Below are positions 18,552 to 26,432 of a stretch of DNA of 64,000 nucleotides, in pieces. The notes beneath the pieces are model-generated. The model was not told the DNA's origin. It did not search any database and saw only the letters and a program-made list of their open reading frames with translations. The translations under genes and the position numbers were made by a program. This DNA comes from Sphingobacterium sp. xlx-96 (GTDB lineage: Bacteria > Bacteroidota > Bacteroidia > Sphingobacteriales > Sphingobacteriaceae): the NCBI RefSeq assembly GCF_011007365.1, contig NZ_WFKM01000011.1, positions 62,001 to 126,000 on the forward strand, in the 5' to 3' direction. Every line of letters begins with the position of its first letter. The stretch's first letter is position 1.

Positions 18552-19406
18552 TTATCCTACTTCTTTAAACTGTGACGGGGTCATTCCGGTTTTCTTTTTA
18601 AAAAATTTGGAAAAATCAGCGTGATCGTAAAATCCCAGTCGGTATACGATATCCTTCATAGGAAGATCGGAGACCTTTAGCAACCTTTTCGATTCCAGAA
18701 TTAACCTTTCCTTTATCAAAGAAGATGCCGGACTGTTTAGTGTCTTTTTACAGATAATGTTTAGGTAGTTGGGTGTAATGTTAAGTTTTTCAGCATAAAA
18801 TGACACCAATCGTTCCGCCGCAAAATGTTGATTAATTAAAGTTAAGAATCTAGAAAGTATGGGTGTTGCATTGTATTTTTCAAAATCTTTAAACTCTTTC
18901 TCGACAGACTTACTCAATAGTAAAGAAATGAGTTTAATCCGGGTCTGTACGATATCCCATGATATCTCTTTTTCGACGATCTCTTGTTGTATTGCCTTAA
19001 ATTCGTAAAGCATGGATTGGTAGGCAGACTGTGAGATCTCAAACACCGGGCGTGTCTGGTAGTAATACGATGTCGCAAACTGTAGGGATGGCATAAAGTT
19101 TTCAAACCATTGACGACTTATCATCAACTGGTATCCCATGCTTTTTTCTTGGATTTGCCATGCGTGAACCTGTCCTGGAAATAGTAGATGTACTTGCCTG
19201 TTTCCGATAGCATATTCTTTAAAATCAATAATATGTTTCCCTTCACCTTTTTCAAACAGCATAATGATAAAAAAATCATGCTTGTGTGGAGATTCGATCA
19301 GACGTTCGCCATGCAACTCATGGTACAATAGGTGATCACCGGTGTAGACAGTCTTACTAAATTCCTGAAGGCCCAACACCGGAAAGAAATCTGAGGCTTG
19401 ACGCAT
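18552..19406 (-). CDS. AraC-family transcriptional regulator
   Basis: 284 aa. N-terminal cupin-like effector domain ('HKHDFFIIMLFEKGEGKHIIDFKEY', 'LLFPGQVHAW') and a C-terminal AraC-type double helix-turn-helix ('FYAEKLNITPNYLNIICKKTLNSPASSLIKERLILESKRLLKVSDLPMKDIVYRLGFYDHADFSKFFKKKTGMTPSQFKE'). Lies next to the ankyrin and amidohydrolase genes in the same direction and is a reasonable candidate regulator of them, though the hairpin at 19446-19487 separates it from the ankyrin gene. Confidence 0.9.
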   Translation of the reverse strand: MRQASDFFPVLGLQEFSKTVYTGDHLLYHELHGERLIESPHKHDFFIIMLFEKGEGKHIIDFKEYAIGNRQVHLLFPGQVHAWQIQEKSMGYQLMISRQWFENFMPSLQFATSYYYQTRPVFEISQSAYQSMLYEFKAIQQEIVEKEISWDIVQTRIKLISLLLSKSVEKEFKDFEKYNATPILSRFLTLINQHFAAERLVSFYAEKLNITPNYLNIICKKTLNSPASSLIKERLILESKRLLKVSDLPMKDIVYRLGFYDHADFSKFFKKKTGMTPSQFKEVG

Positions 19407-19445
19407 GTTTCAAAGTTTTTATAAAAATATAAAACTTAGCGGCCT

Positions 19446-19487
19446 TTTTGCTGCCCGAGGAAAGAAATATTTCTCTCGGTAGCAAAA
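19446..19487. repeat. Imperfect hairpin between the ankyrin and AraC genes
   Basis: Outer arms TTTTGCT (19446-19452) and AGCAAAA (19481-19487) with partly paired Gly-Cys-rich inner arms (CCGAG/CTCGG region). There is no clear U-tract, so it may be a weak terminator for the ankyrin gene or an RNA-stability element. Confidence 0.45.
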
Positions 19488-19537
19488 GACGCTATATAGT
19501 GTGTAATAAATGTCTTATTTTCAGGCTAATGTTTTAA

Positions 19538-20209
19538 TTACCTTAATAGATTGACTATATAATGAAAGCCTCGCGCTTCAGCGTGCTGCAAAGGCGTACG
19601 CCCCTCTTTATCGGGAATATTTAGTTTTGATCCAGCTTCTTTCAAAATACGGACTATTTGTTGGTATTTCTCGCTGCCATCACCGAGAATGACAGCTTCC
19701 ATCAATGCCGTCCAGCCTAGACGATTGACATGGTCTATAGGAAAGTTTTTAGTATTCGCCAGTACACGGACTGTCTCGACATGGCCTCTTTCGCAGGCAG
19801 GGATCAGGGCCGTTCCGTTGTATCTATTGAAAACATCAAACTTAGCTCCGTTTGCTAGGAATAATTGCACAAGTTCAGTTTGTCCTGTAGCGCCTGCATA
19901 AAGAAAAGGACTATCGAGGTTCGAAGCTTGCAGGTTGACATCGGCGCCATACTTTAGCAGTAGCTCTGCTAGAGGCCGTTGTTTATTGTTAGTTGCGATT
20001 AATAGTAGCGATCGTCCACTTTCATCTTTGGAATTTGCATCGGCACCTTTGGTTAAAGCAGCTTGTACAGCGGGTAGATCTGCATTATTTACAGCTGTAA
20101 GAATATCAGATTGTTGCATTTTATTATCATTTAATGGATGCTCGGGTTGTTTGGACTGGCAAGAAGCTGTCGATATAACAAATGCGAGTAAGAGAATTAC
20201 TGTTTTCAT
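19538..20209 (-). CDS. Ankyrin-repeat lipoprotein
   Basis: 223 aa. Lipobox 'AFVISTASCQSK', then about five ankyrin repeats ('NNADLPAVQAALTKGADANSKDESGRSLL', 'KQRPLAELLLKYGADVNLQ', 'TGQTELVQLFLANGAKFDVF', 'RGHVETVRVLANTKNFPIDHVNRLGWTALMEAV', 'EGRTPLQHAEARGFHYIVNLL'). Such exported ankyrin proteins often accompany a periplasmic enzyme; here it follows the amidohydrolase gene (20222) by 12 bases. Confidence 0.85.
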   Translation of the reverse strand: MKTVILLLAFVISTASCQSKQPEHPLNDNKMQQSDILTAVNNADLPAVQAALTKGADANSKDESGRSLLLIATNNKQRPLAELLLKYGADVNLQASNLDSPFLYAGATGQTELVQLFLANGAKFDVFNRYNGTALIPACERGHVETVRVLANTKNFPIDHVNRLGWTALMEAVILGDGSEKYQQIVRILKEAGSKLNIPDKEGRTPLQHAEARGFHYIVNLLR

Positions 20210-20221
20210 ATTGTTTCCTGT

Positions 20222-21544
20222 TTAGTAAACAATATGACCATTATACACGAGCGATTTAACCTCCGAGATCCGGGATATGGCTTCCGCAGAGCAACTGGCG
20301 TCGATCAGGACGAAATTGGCTTTATCACCAACATTTGGCCATTGTTGCTGACCTTTATCATCTAACGGGACGACACCTACAGTAGCGAGCTTTAATGCTC
20401 GGGATAATGCATATTCAGACGAATAACCATACAACTGCGCGGCTAGATTTGCCTTTTGCAAGACACTTCCACTTCCAAAGGTATTCCAGTGGTCTACAAT
20501 ACTGTCATTGCCTAACATGACTTCAACACCATATTTTAGTAGGGTAGGGATAGGCATTACCAGTCCACCGAAGGGGACTGTTGTCACAATTCCAATTTTT
20601 GACTCAGCTAGTTTTTCAGCCATTTCCTCTTGTTTTGTTTTGTCGATACGCCCTAAAATGAAGGTATGACTTAAATAAGTTTTACCTTTCAATGCCGGGT
20701 TTTCATTGACTTTATCGATAAGGTATTCGACCGTTTTCAATCCAGACTCACCAGATTCATGCAAGTGTATATCGATACCCTTTGCGTGGTCCAGCGCCAA
20801 TTGTACTGTAAAATCGATTGTTCTTTCTATCGCTCCGTCAATGCTGTATGGATCCACACCTCCGATAAAGTCGATATCCATTTTAGCCGCTTCTTTTAGG
20901 TACGGAACAGAATCTGTATAAAATACGCCATGTTGAGGAAAAGCGACAAGCTGGGCTCCGAAGCCCATTTTTTTATTTTCTAATGCCTTTTGAAGGTTTG
21001 TTAGCGACTCTAGTTTCGAGGTAGGCTCTATATTGACATGACTTCGTGCGAAGGAGGTACCTTTTGATTGAAGTAGTTCAATTAACTTTTCTGCTTTAAA
21101 AGTTGAATTCTTCAATAGCTCAGGAAGCATCTGTTGTTCCATAGTAATCATGCCTTTAACACCACCACTGCCCCGTCTTACCGCTTGCCAGCGCTCACCG
21201 TAATACGTTTTGTCCAGATGAATGTGCATATCCTTGAATGAAGGAAGCATAAGAAGACCTTTGGCGTCGATGGCAGCAGAGTCTATGTGGTTCGGACCTA
21301 TCTTCGTGATTTGACCGTTTTCTATTTCGACGGAGAAAAGAGCTGTTTTTGTCGCTATTACATCGTTACCGTCGTATTCGAAGCCAGTTTCCAGTCTGAC
21401 GTTTTTTAAGCTTAACTTGTTTTTCATGGTCTGAAATACTTTTTTTTGAAAACCTGCCGCCGTCAAGCCGTTAGATCCTAGCGACATAGCTGCTACTGCT
21501 AGAGCGGAGTTTCGGATAAAATTTTTACGTGATATATGGTCCAT
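20222..21544 (-). CDS. Exported amidohydrolase, cytosine deaminase-like
   Basis: 440 aa. N-terminus 'SRKNFIRNSALAVAAMSLG' is a Tat-like signal with Arg-Lys in place of the twin Arg. Amidohydrolase metal motif 'HIHLDKT' (about residue 105), further ligands in 'DIHLHESGESG' and 'SHTFILG', and the CodA-type 'GNDSIVDHW' near residue 345. This motif set places it with cytosine/isoguanine-type deaminases, but the substrate is not certain. First gene of a two-gene unit with the ankyrin lipoprotein. Confidence 0.82.
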   Translation of the reverse strand: MDHISRKNFIRNSALAVAAMSLGSNGLTAAGFQKKVFQTMKNKLSLKNVRLETGFEYDGNDVIATKTALFSVEIENGQITKIGPNHIDSAAIDAKGLLMLPSFKDMHIHLDKTYYGERWQAVRRGSGGVKGMITMEQQMLPELLKNSTFKAEKLIELLQSKGTSFARSHVNIEPTSKLESLTNLQKALENKKMGFGAQLVAFPQHGVFYTDSVPYLKEAAKMDIDFIGGVDPYSIDGAIERTIDFTVQLALDHAKGIDIHLHESGESGLKTVEYLIDKVNENPALKGKTYLSHTFILGRIDKTKQEEMAEKLAESKIGIVTTVPFGGLVMPIPTLLKYGVEVMLGNDSIVDHWNTFGSGSVLQKANLAAQLYGYSSEYALSRALKLATVGVVPLDDKGQQQWPNVGDKANFVLIDASCSAEAISRISEVKSLVYNGHIVY

Positions 21545-21815
21545 ATGCTTTGTTCTTTTTTCTGAAAGTGTCAGCCTTAAAATACATTAAGATCTTTCGC
21601 AGAATTTTTATGATACTTTTGAAATTCAAGCACTCCTCCGATAAAATGCGGGGTTGGCTCATGCTTGTTGGTGACCTCAACGAATCATGCAAGTTATAGT
21701 CAAAGTTACGATAAAGACTCCATTCAGTTACAGGGAGTTTTATAACAACATCTGTATGATTTATTTATTTTAGAGGTAGATAGTGTAGTTGTAGGGTCAA
21801 AAAAAAGGTACAGCG

Positions 21816-21971
21816 ATGTTGAAAACTAGACTTTTTATTTTAAGTGTTTTTTTAATTTTCTTTCTATTTTGCAGCCATACGAAAACCGAGCTTGTGGCCT
21901 CCCATCACGAGACAGGGAATGTCTCTAAACAAGAAGATGAGGTACAACAATATTTAGAAGATGACATTTGA
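21816..21971 (+). CDS. Overlooked 51-aa lipoprotein
   Basis: ATG at 21816, preceded by AAAAAAGG, gives a 51-aa product with a Lys/Arg N-terminus, a Leu/Phe/Ile-rich signal segment (ILSVFLIFFLFC) and a lipobox Cys at residue 19, then a short polar tail (HTKTELVASHH...). The TGA at 21969 overlaps the start of the TPR gene by 11 bases, which suggests coupled translation. No family recognised. The 21545-21815 stretch upstream holds the promoter region and nothing else I can support. Confidence 0.55.
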   Translation: MLKTRLFILSVFLIFFLFCSHTKTELVASHHETGNVSKQEDEVQQYLEDDI

Positions 21972-24267
21972 AGATTTACAACAGTTATTTTATCAGGGAG
22001 AACTCGATTTATTAATAGAACAGGGCGAGGCGCATATCGAAGCGAATCCTTCCGATCTAGAGAGTATTATACTACTCGCTGTCGCCTATCATGATCGGGT
22101 TTATGAAAAGGGGCATGAAGCTGTTTACGACGCAATACAAGAGCGCTTAATACCCTATTTTCGAAAGGTATTACAAGTACATCCGGACCATCAAATAGCG
22201 CTTTACAACATTCTTGATTATCCCTTAGGAAATCAGTTCAATTTGTTACAAGTGGGCCGTATCAAACAGCACATCACATCGGATAATAAGTCAGAGTTTC
22301 TGGGCTATGCTGACCGATTGATTGCTGATGCATCAAATGCGGTGTACGGCTATGACAGTAAGGTTAAGATCTACGAGTCATTAGAGGATTATACATCTTT
22401 AATCGAGACTATAGATCTCGCTATTACCTATTGTCAGGAGGCATTTGCTTTTAATCGAGAGCTGAGGGATAGAAATACTTCTATTTTCTGGATGAAGAAA
22501 GTGTACGTATTGGATCATACCAAAATGATTTCACAACAGGAACTAATTTCCATTATAAAAGAGGGGATAGATCGATTTGTGAGTAGAACAGAATATAACT
22601 ATACCGATTTGGCTGAGATGGCATTTGAAGCCGAAGCAATTGATCTTGGGTTAACGATCCTGTTGAAGTTAATCAAAGGGGACAACACCAGTTCAGCAAC
22701 TCAGGAGAAGCTTGTATTGTGGCATCAAAGGTTCGATGTTTTAATCAAAAATGGATATAATAATCCCAGAGTCTTTTACTACCAGCTTATTATAGAACGG
22801 AGTTATCCCGATAGGGTTGGAGTTGCTGCTGATTTTTACTACAACCACGCATTGTCTCTCATCGGGTTGTTTCCGGAGAACTTCGCTGGATATCATTTTG
22901 CGGGCACCTATCTTTTTGAACAGGGTCGACACGAAGAAGCACTTCCGTTATTGGAACAAGCTGTGTATCTAGGCGCTAGTGCTACTGCATGGCGCAGAAA
23001 AGTGATAGCTGCCTACTTAACGGATGGTCAAACACGAAGCGATATACCAGAATTTAGGGATCTGCCACGCGAGTTATATAACGATGCGATAGAATTGGAT
23101 GATTTTATCATGGAAGTTGAATTAGAGCCTGATCGGACAGCATTACGCAGGTTGAGCTTAGCACTCTATGAACAAGCACATGAAGCCTTTCGTCGTTATT
23201 TTGAAGATAACAAATATAAAAGCGATTATTTCGGTGGCATTCACAATAGGGCAATGAATTGTAATAACCTAGCGATTGTCCAAGCTTACTTCGAAGACTA
23301 TGGGGCAGCAGCTCTCACAGCAGCCGAAGGCTTAGTATATTCAGAGTTTGAAGAACTTCACCATACCCTGATTGACGCTTTGCGTAGGGGGCAGGATTTT
23401 GTAGGATTACAGCAAGCATTGCGCATCTATTTTGCGAATTATAATGCCGAAGAGGTTTCTTTTTACAAGCACGTACAGCATCTAGCCAGTCAGATAGAAG
23501 CCGATTACGAATTAGGAACTTCCGAGGATATACAATCCGAGGCTGAGCAGACGTTATATATGATTTATGATCACCATCTACAAAGCCCTGTAATCAGCGA
23601 TTATGACTTTCGGGATTTCGAAGCAGCAAAGAATATTATTGAAGGAATAATCTATAGATTAATGGAAGATGAACCTATAGAGGATCGCATACGTTATTAC
23701 GAGAATACGGCAGAACGTTATCCAGATGAAGCACATGCCTATTATGTGCTGATGCAATACTATAATGTAATTGAAGATTATGCTCGTATTAATCAAGCTG
23801 CAAAGTCTTACTTAGAGAAAAAGCGAGATTTTCTGTTGAACGACTTTGACCGTGCAAAAACTATATATATGATAGTCAAAACGGATTATTTCACAGAGCG
23901 GTTCATCGAAGCAAGAAGACTATTTGCTCAAGAAGATGCCAACCTGCAAGGTATTATGGAACCAGAAGACTATATCCTTTGGCTTGGGTACGGAATAAAA
24001 ATAAGTGGAAAGTTGAAAGATAAAGATCAAGTTATGCTATTATGTAACCGTTTAGACACGATTTATACAGAACAGGGATGGTCTTACGACCAAGAACTAG
24101 AGGATGCCTATCTTGTCAAAGCGCTAAGCTCCTATGAGGCAGGAGCTATCAAAGAAGCGCATGCTATATTGGATTATATCTGTTCATTTGACGATCATTC
24201 AGAATTAGCTCAAACCTATAAAAGGACTTGGCGAAAACCAGGATTCTTTGCTAAACTTGGGTTTTAA
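21961..24267 (+). CDS. TPR-repeat protein
   Basis: 768 aa, no signal peptide. Helical throughout with TPR-like helix pairs, clearest at 'DLESIILLAVAYHDRVYEKGHEAVYDAI', 'FAGYHFAGTYLFEQGRHEEALPLLEQAVYLG' and 'PDEAHAYYVLMQYYNVIEDYARINQAAKSY'. Overlaps the end of the small lipoprotein gene, so it may be translated from the same messenger. Ends in 'RKPGFFAKLGF'. Function unknown; a scaffold or secretion-related role would be guesswork. Confidence 0.75.
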   Translation: MTFEDLQQLFYQGELDLLIEQGEAHIEANPSDLESIILLAVAYHDRVYEKGHEAVYDAIQERLIPYFRKVLQVHPDHQIALYNILDYPLGNQFNLLQVGRIKQHITSDNKSEFLGYADRLIADASNAVYGYDSKVKIYESLEDYTSLIETIDLAITYCQEAFAFNRELRDRNTSIFWMKKVYVLDHTKMISQQELISIIKEGIDRFVSRTEYNYTDLAEMAFEAEAIDLGLTILLKLIKGDNTSSATQEKLVLWHQRFDVLIKNGYNNPRVFYYQLIIERSYPDRVGVAADFYYNHALSLIGLFPENFAGYHFAGTYLFEQGRHEEALPLLEQAVYLGASATAWRRKVIAAYLTDGQTRSDIPEFRDLPRELYNDAIELDDFIMEVELEPDRTALRRLSLALYEQAHEAFRRYFEDNKYKSDYFGGIHNRAMNCNNLAIVQAYFEDYGAAALTAAEGLVYSEFEELHHTLIDALRRGQDFVGLQQALRIYFANYNAEEVSFYKHVQHLASQIEADYELGTSEDIQSEAEQTLYMIYDHHLQSPVISDYDFRDFEAAKNIIEGIIYRLMEDEPIEDRIRYYENTAERYPDEAHAYYVLMQYYNVIEDYARINQAAKSYLEKKRDFLLNDFDRAKTIYMIVKTDYFTERFIEARRLFAQEDANLQGIMEPEDYILWLGYGIKISGKLKDKDQVMLLCNRLDTIYTEQGWSYDQELEDAYLVKALSSYEAGAIKEAHAILDYICSFDDHSELAQTYKRTWRKPGFFAKLGF

Positions 24268-24283
24268 TCGCTTAATTTTTATA

Positions 24284-24316
24284 CTCCTGTATACTATTAT
24301 GCATAGTATACAGGAG
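24284..24316. repeat. Perfect 14-bp inverted repeat after the TPR gene
   Basis: CTCCTGTATACTAT (24284-24297) and ATAGTATACAGGAG (24303-24316) flank a 5-base loop. It is 17 bases past the TPR stop. There is no U-tract after either arm, so it may be a non-canonical terminator, an RNA-end hairpin or an operator for the following sigma-factor gene. Confidence 0.7.
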
Positions 24317-24506
24317 CTAACGCGATCATTCTTAATAGATATATTGAAAAAATATAAACGTCTGAATAACATTTTTTAATAACATCTTATTTAAGTAAAA
24401 TTAAAAAATAGTTACAGCAGTCTTGTCTCGTATTTATTTATTATTACGTTATAATTATTAGATTTGAGCAATATTGAACGTGTTAAGTGTTGTAGAAAAT
24501 AATAAG

Positions 24507-25088
24507 ATGGACCAAATGGTTTTGGATTTCCAAGCCGGTAAGCCTGAGGCATACCAGGCTGTGTTCCATCTTTTCTACCAGCCGTTATGTTTATTTCTCA
24601 CCAAAATGGGATTAGATAGTTTCGTTGTCGAAGAGATTGTTCACGATAATTTCCTAAAGCTTTGGAACAAAAGTGGCGATTTTTTTGAACTTGGCAGTCT
24701 TCGGTCGTTCCTCTACGTTAGCTGTAAAAATGCTGCGCTTAATTTATTGGATAAAGAGAAGCGGCTACGTGTCAAGGAAGAAAGCTATAAGTATAGCCAA
24801 GAGTGGGTTGATCTTCCGGTCACCCAGCAAATTATTTACACAGAGACTATACAAGAGTTGCATGCTGCCATTGACAGACTTCCAGATCAATGTCAAAAGG
24901 TTATACACTTGTTGTTTGTGGAAGGGTATACACCTCAAGAAGTCGCGGATCAATTGGAGGTTAGCACGAGTACAGTGTACAATCAGAAAATGCGTGGTGT
25001 TCAGTTACTTCGGAGTATCTTAAACAAAGATCAATTGTTTGTTTTTATGCTTCTTTTTGCAGATGTAATTCATTCGTCTGTAAAATAA
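24507..25088 (+). CDS. ECF RNA polymerase sigma factor (FecI-like)
   Basis: 193 aa from the ATG at 24507; a TTG at 24474 would add eleven non-conserved residues. Sigma region 2 ('LFYQPLCLFLTKMGLDSFVVEEIVHDNFLKLWNKSGDF') and region 4 ('LHAAIDRLPDQCQKVIHLLFVEGYTPQEVADQLEVSTSTVYNQKMRGVQLLRSIL') are clear. Followed by a FecR-type anti-sigma and SusC/SusD genes, the standard layout of a transport locus induced by substrate binding at the outer membrane. Confidence 0.92.
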   Translation: MDQMVLDFQAGKPEAYQAVFHLFYQPLCLFLTKMGLDSFVVEEIVHDNFLKLWNKSGDFFELGSLRSFLYVSCKNAALNLLDKEKRLRVKEESYKYSQEWVDLPVTQQIIYTETIQELHAAIDRLPDQCQKVIHLLFVEGYTPQEVADQLEVSTSTVYNQKMRGVQLLRSILNKDQLFVFMLLFADVIHSSVK

Positions 25089-25170
25089 AGCTGTTGATCA
25101 CTAGTGTTTTATGTTTTTCTTTAGAGAATCTTTAGAGATTTTAATCCCTCTTTCTGTTATATAGTTGATT

Positions 25171-26343
25171 ATGGATAGATACTCTCATCATATTGCCCAG
25201 ATTTTAGTGACAGCTCATTTTTCGGAGTGGACTGCGCAAGAAAAAGCATTAATAAGAGATTGGTTGTCCGAGGATGAGCGGAATCAAGAGGTATTAGACG
25301 CTGTCTTACGCAAAGAGGATGTGTCAAAGGATCTAAAATTGCTACAATCTTTCGACACAGCGCATGCTTGGGACAAGCATAAGGCCTTGATAGCTATAGG
25401 TTCGCATCCAGAAATCAGAAGTAACACATATAATAAAAAGTTCATCTTCTATTTAGCGGCATCTATAGCTGTAGTGGTAGGCATGGTGTTTTTTAGCATT
25501 CAAAAAAGAGTTACAGATCAAGAACATTCTATGACTTCTATTCACCCTGGAGCGAATCAAGCTACATTAAAACTAGCGGATGGTACAGTTGTTCCTTTAA
25601 GCACCGGAGAGGATGGCGTTTTGATGGACAATGGACTTACTTATGAAGACGGTGTCAAGGTTGCTGGTGTTGAAAACATTAATTTTTCTTCCTTTGAGAT
25701 AACTACTCCACGGGGTGGACAGTATCGGATGACCCTACCCGATGGCAGCAAGGTATGGCTTAATGCGGATACCAGATTAGCTTATCGGGAAGATACCTAC
25801 GAAAGAGTTGTTGATATGGATGGAGAAGCCTATTTCGAAGTAAAGCGAAAATTGAAAAGTGACAAAAATCCAAATGGTGAATTAAAGCCGTTTTACGTAA
25901 AGACCAGCAAACAAGAAATCGCCGTATTGGGAACTCATTTTAATGTTAAGTCTTACAAAGAAGATGCGAAAAGCTATACCACGTTGGTTGAAGGGGCTGT
26001 CCGTGTACGTACGGATAAAAAAGAGCTTATGTTGATCCCCGGAGAACAGGGAGTAGTTCAGAATAATTCCTTAGATAAAACTCCTGTAGATGTATCTACT
26101 GTTTTGGCATGGAAGGAAGGGAGTTTTGTTTTCAATTCGGAGCGTTTGGATGAAATTCTGAAACAAGTGGGGCGTTGGTACGATGTTGACTTTATCATTG
26201 AAGATAATAAGTTGAAAGGAGAAAGGTTTGAAGCGATGGTACCACGTTTTGGGCAGTTGGAAGAGCTCCTTGATCTTTTGCGTAAGACTGGTAAGATTAA
26301 ATTTAAATATGATGACAGAAAGGTGTATGTAAGCGAAAAATAA
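25171..26343 (+). CDS. FecR-type anti-sigma factor
   Basis: 390 aa from ATG 25171. Cytoplasmic N-terminal sigma-binding part, one membrane segment 'FIFYLAASIAVVVGMVFFSI' (about residues 90-110), the FecR domain ('TTPRGGQYRMTLPDGSKVWLNADTRLAYRED...GEAYFEV', 'ITKQEIAVLGTHFNVKSY'-like) and a C-terminal DUF4974 region ('DEILKQVGRWYDVDFIIED'). Transmits the signal from the SusC plug/STN domain to the sigma factor. Confidence 0.92.
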   Translation: MDRYSHHIAQILVTAHFSEWTAQEKALIRDWLSEDERNQEVLDAVLRKEDVSKDLKLLQSFDTAHAWDKHKALIAIGSHPEIRSNTYNKKFIFYLAASIAVVVGMVFFSIQKRVTDQEHSMTSIHPGANQATLKLADGTVVPLSTGEDGVLMDNGLTYEDGVKVAGVENINFSSFEITTPRGGQYRMTLPDGSKVWLNADTRLAYREDTYERVVDMDGEAYFEVKRKLKSDKNPNGELKPFYVKTSKQEIAVLGTHFNVKSYKEDAKSYTTLVEGAVRVRTDKKELMLIPGEQGVVQNNSLDKTPVDVSTVLAWKEGSFVFNSERLDEILKQVGRWYDVDFIIEDNKLKGERFEAMVPRFGQLEELLDLLRKTGKIKFKYDDRKVYVSEK

Positions 26344-26355
26344 AAATAAATGGAA

Positions 26356-26384
26356 GGGTAGAAGCGATTGCGGCGCCTCTACCC
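26356..26384 (+). repeat. Hairpin between fecR and susC
   Basis: GGGTAGA (26356-26362) and TCTACCC (26378-26384) enclose a GC-rich 15-base loop, 49 bases before susC. A T-run (ACAATTTTTTTT) follows later. Could be an attenuator or partial terminator; a comparable hairpin lies in the second sigma/FecR locus at 61711-61746. Confidence 0.5.
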
Positions 26385-26432
26385 GAAGGCCTAAAACTGT
26401 AATACAACAATTTTTTTTAAAAACCTAATCAA

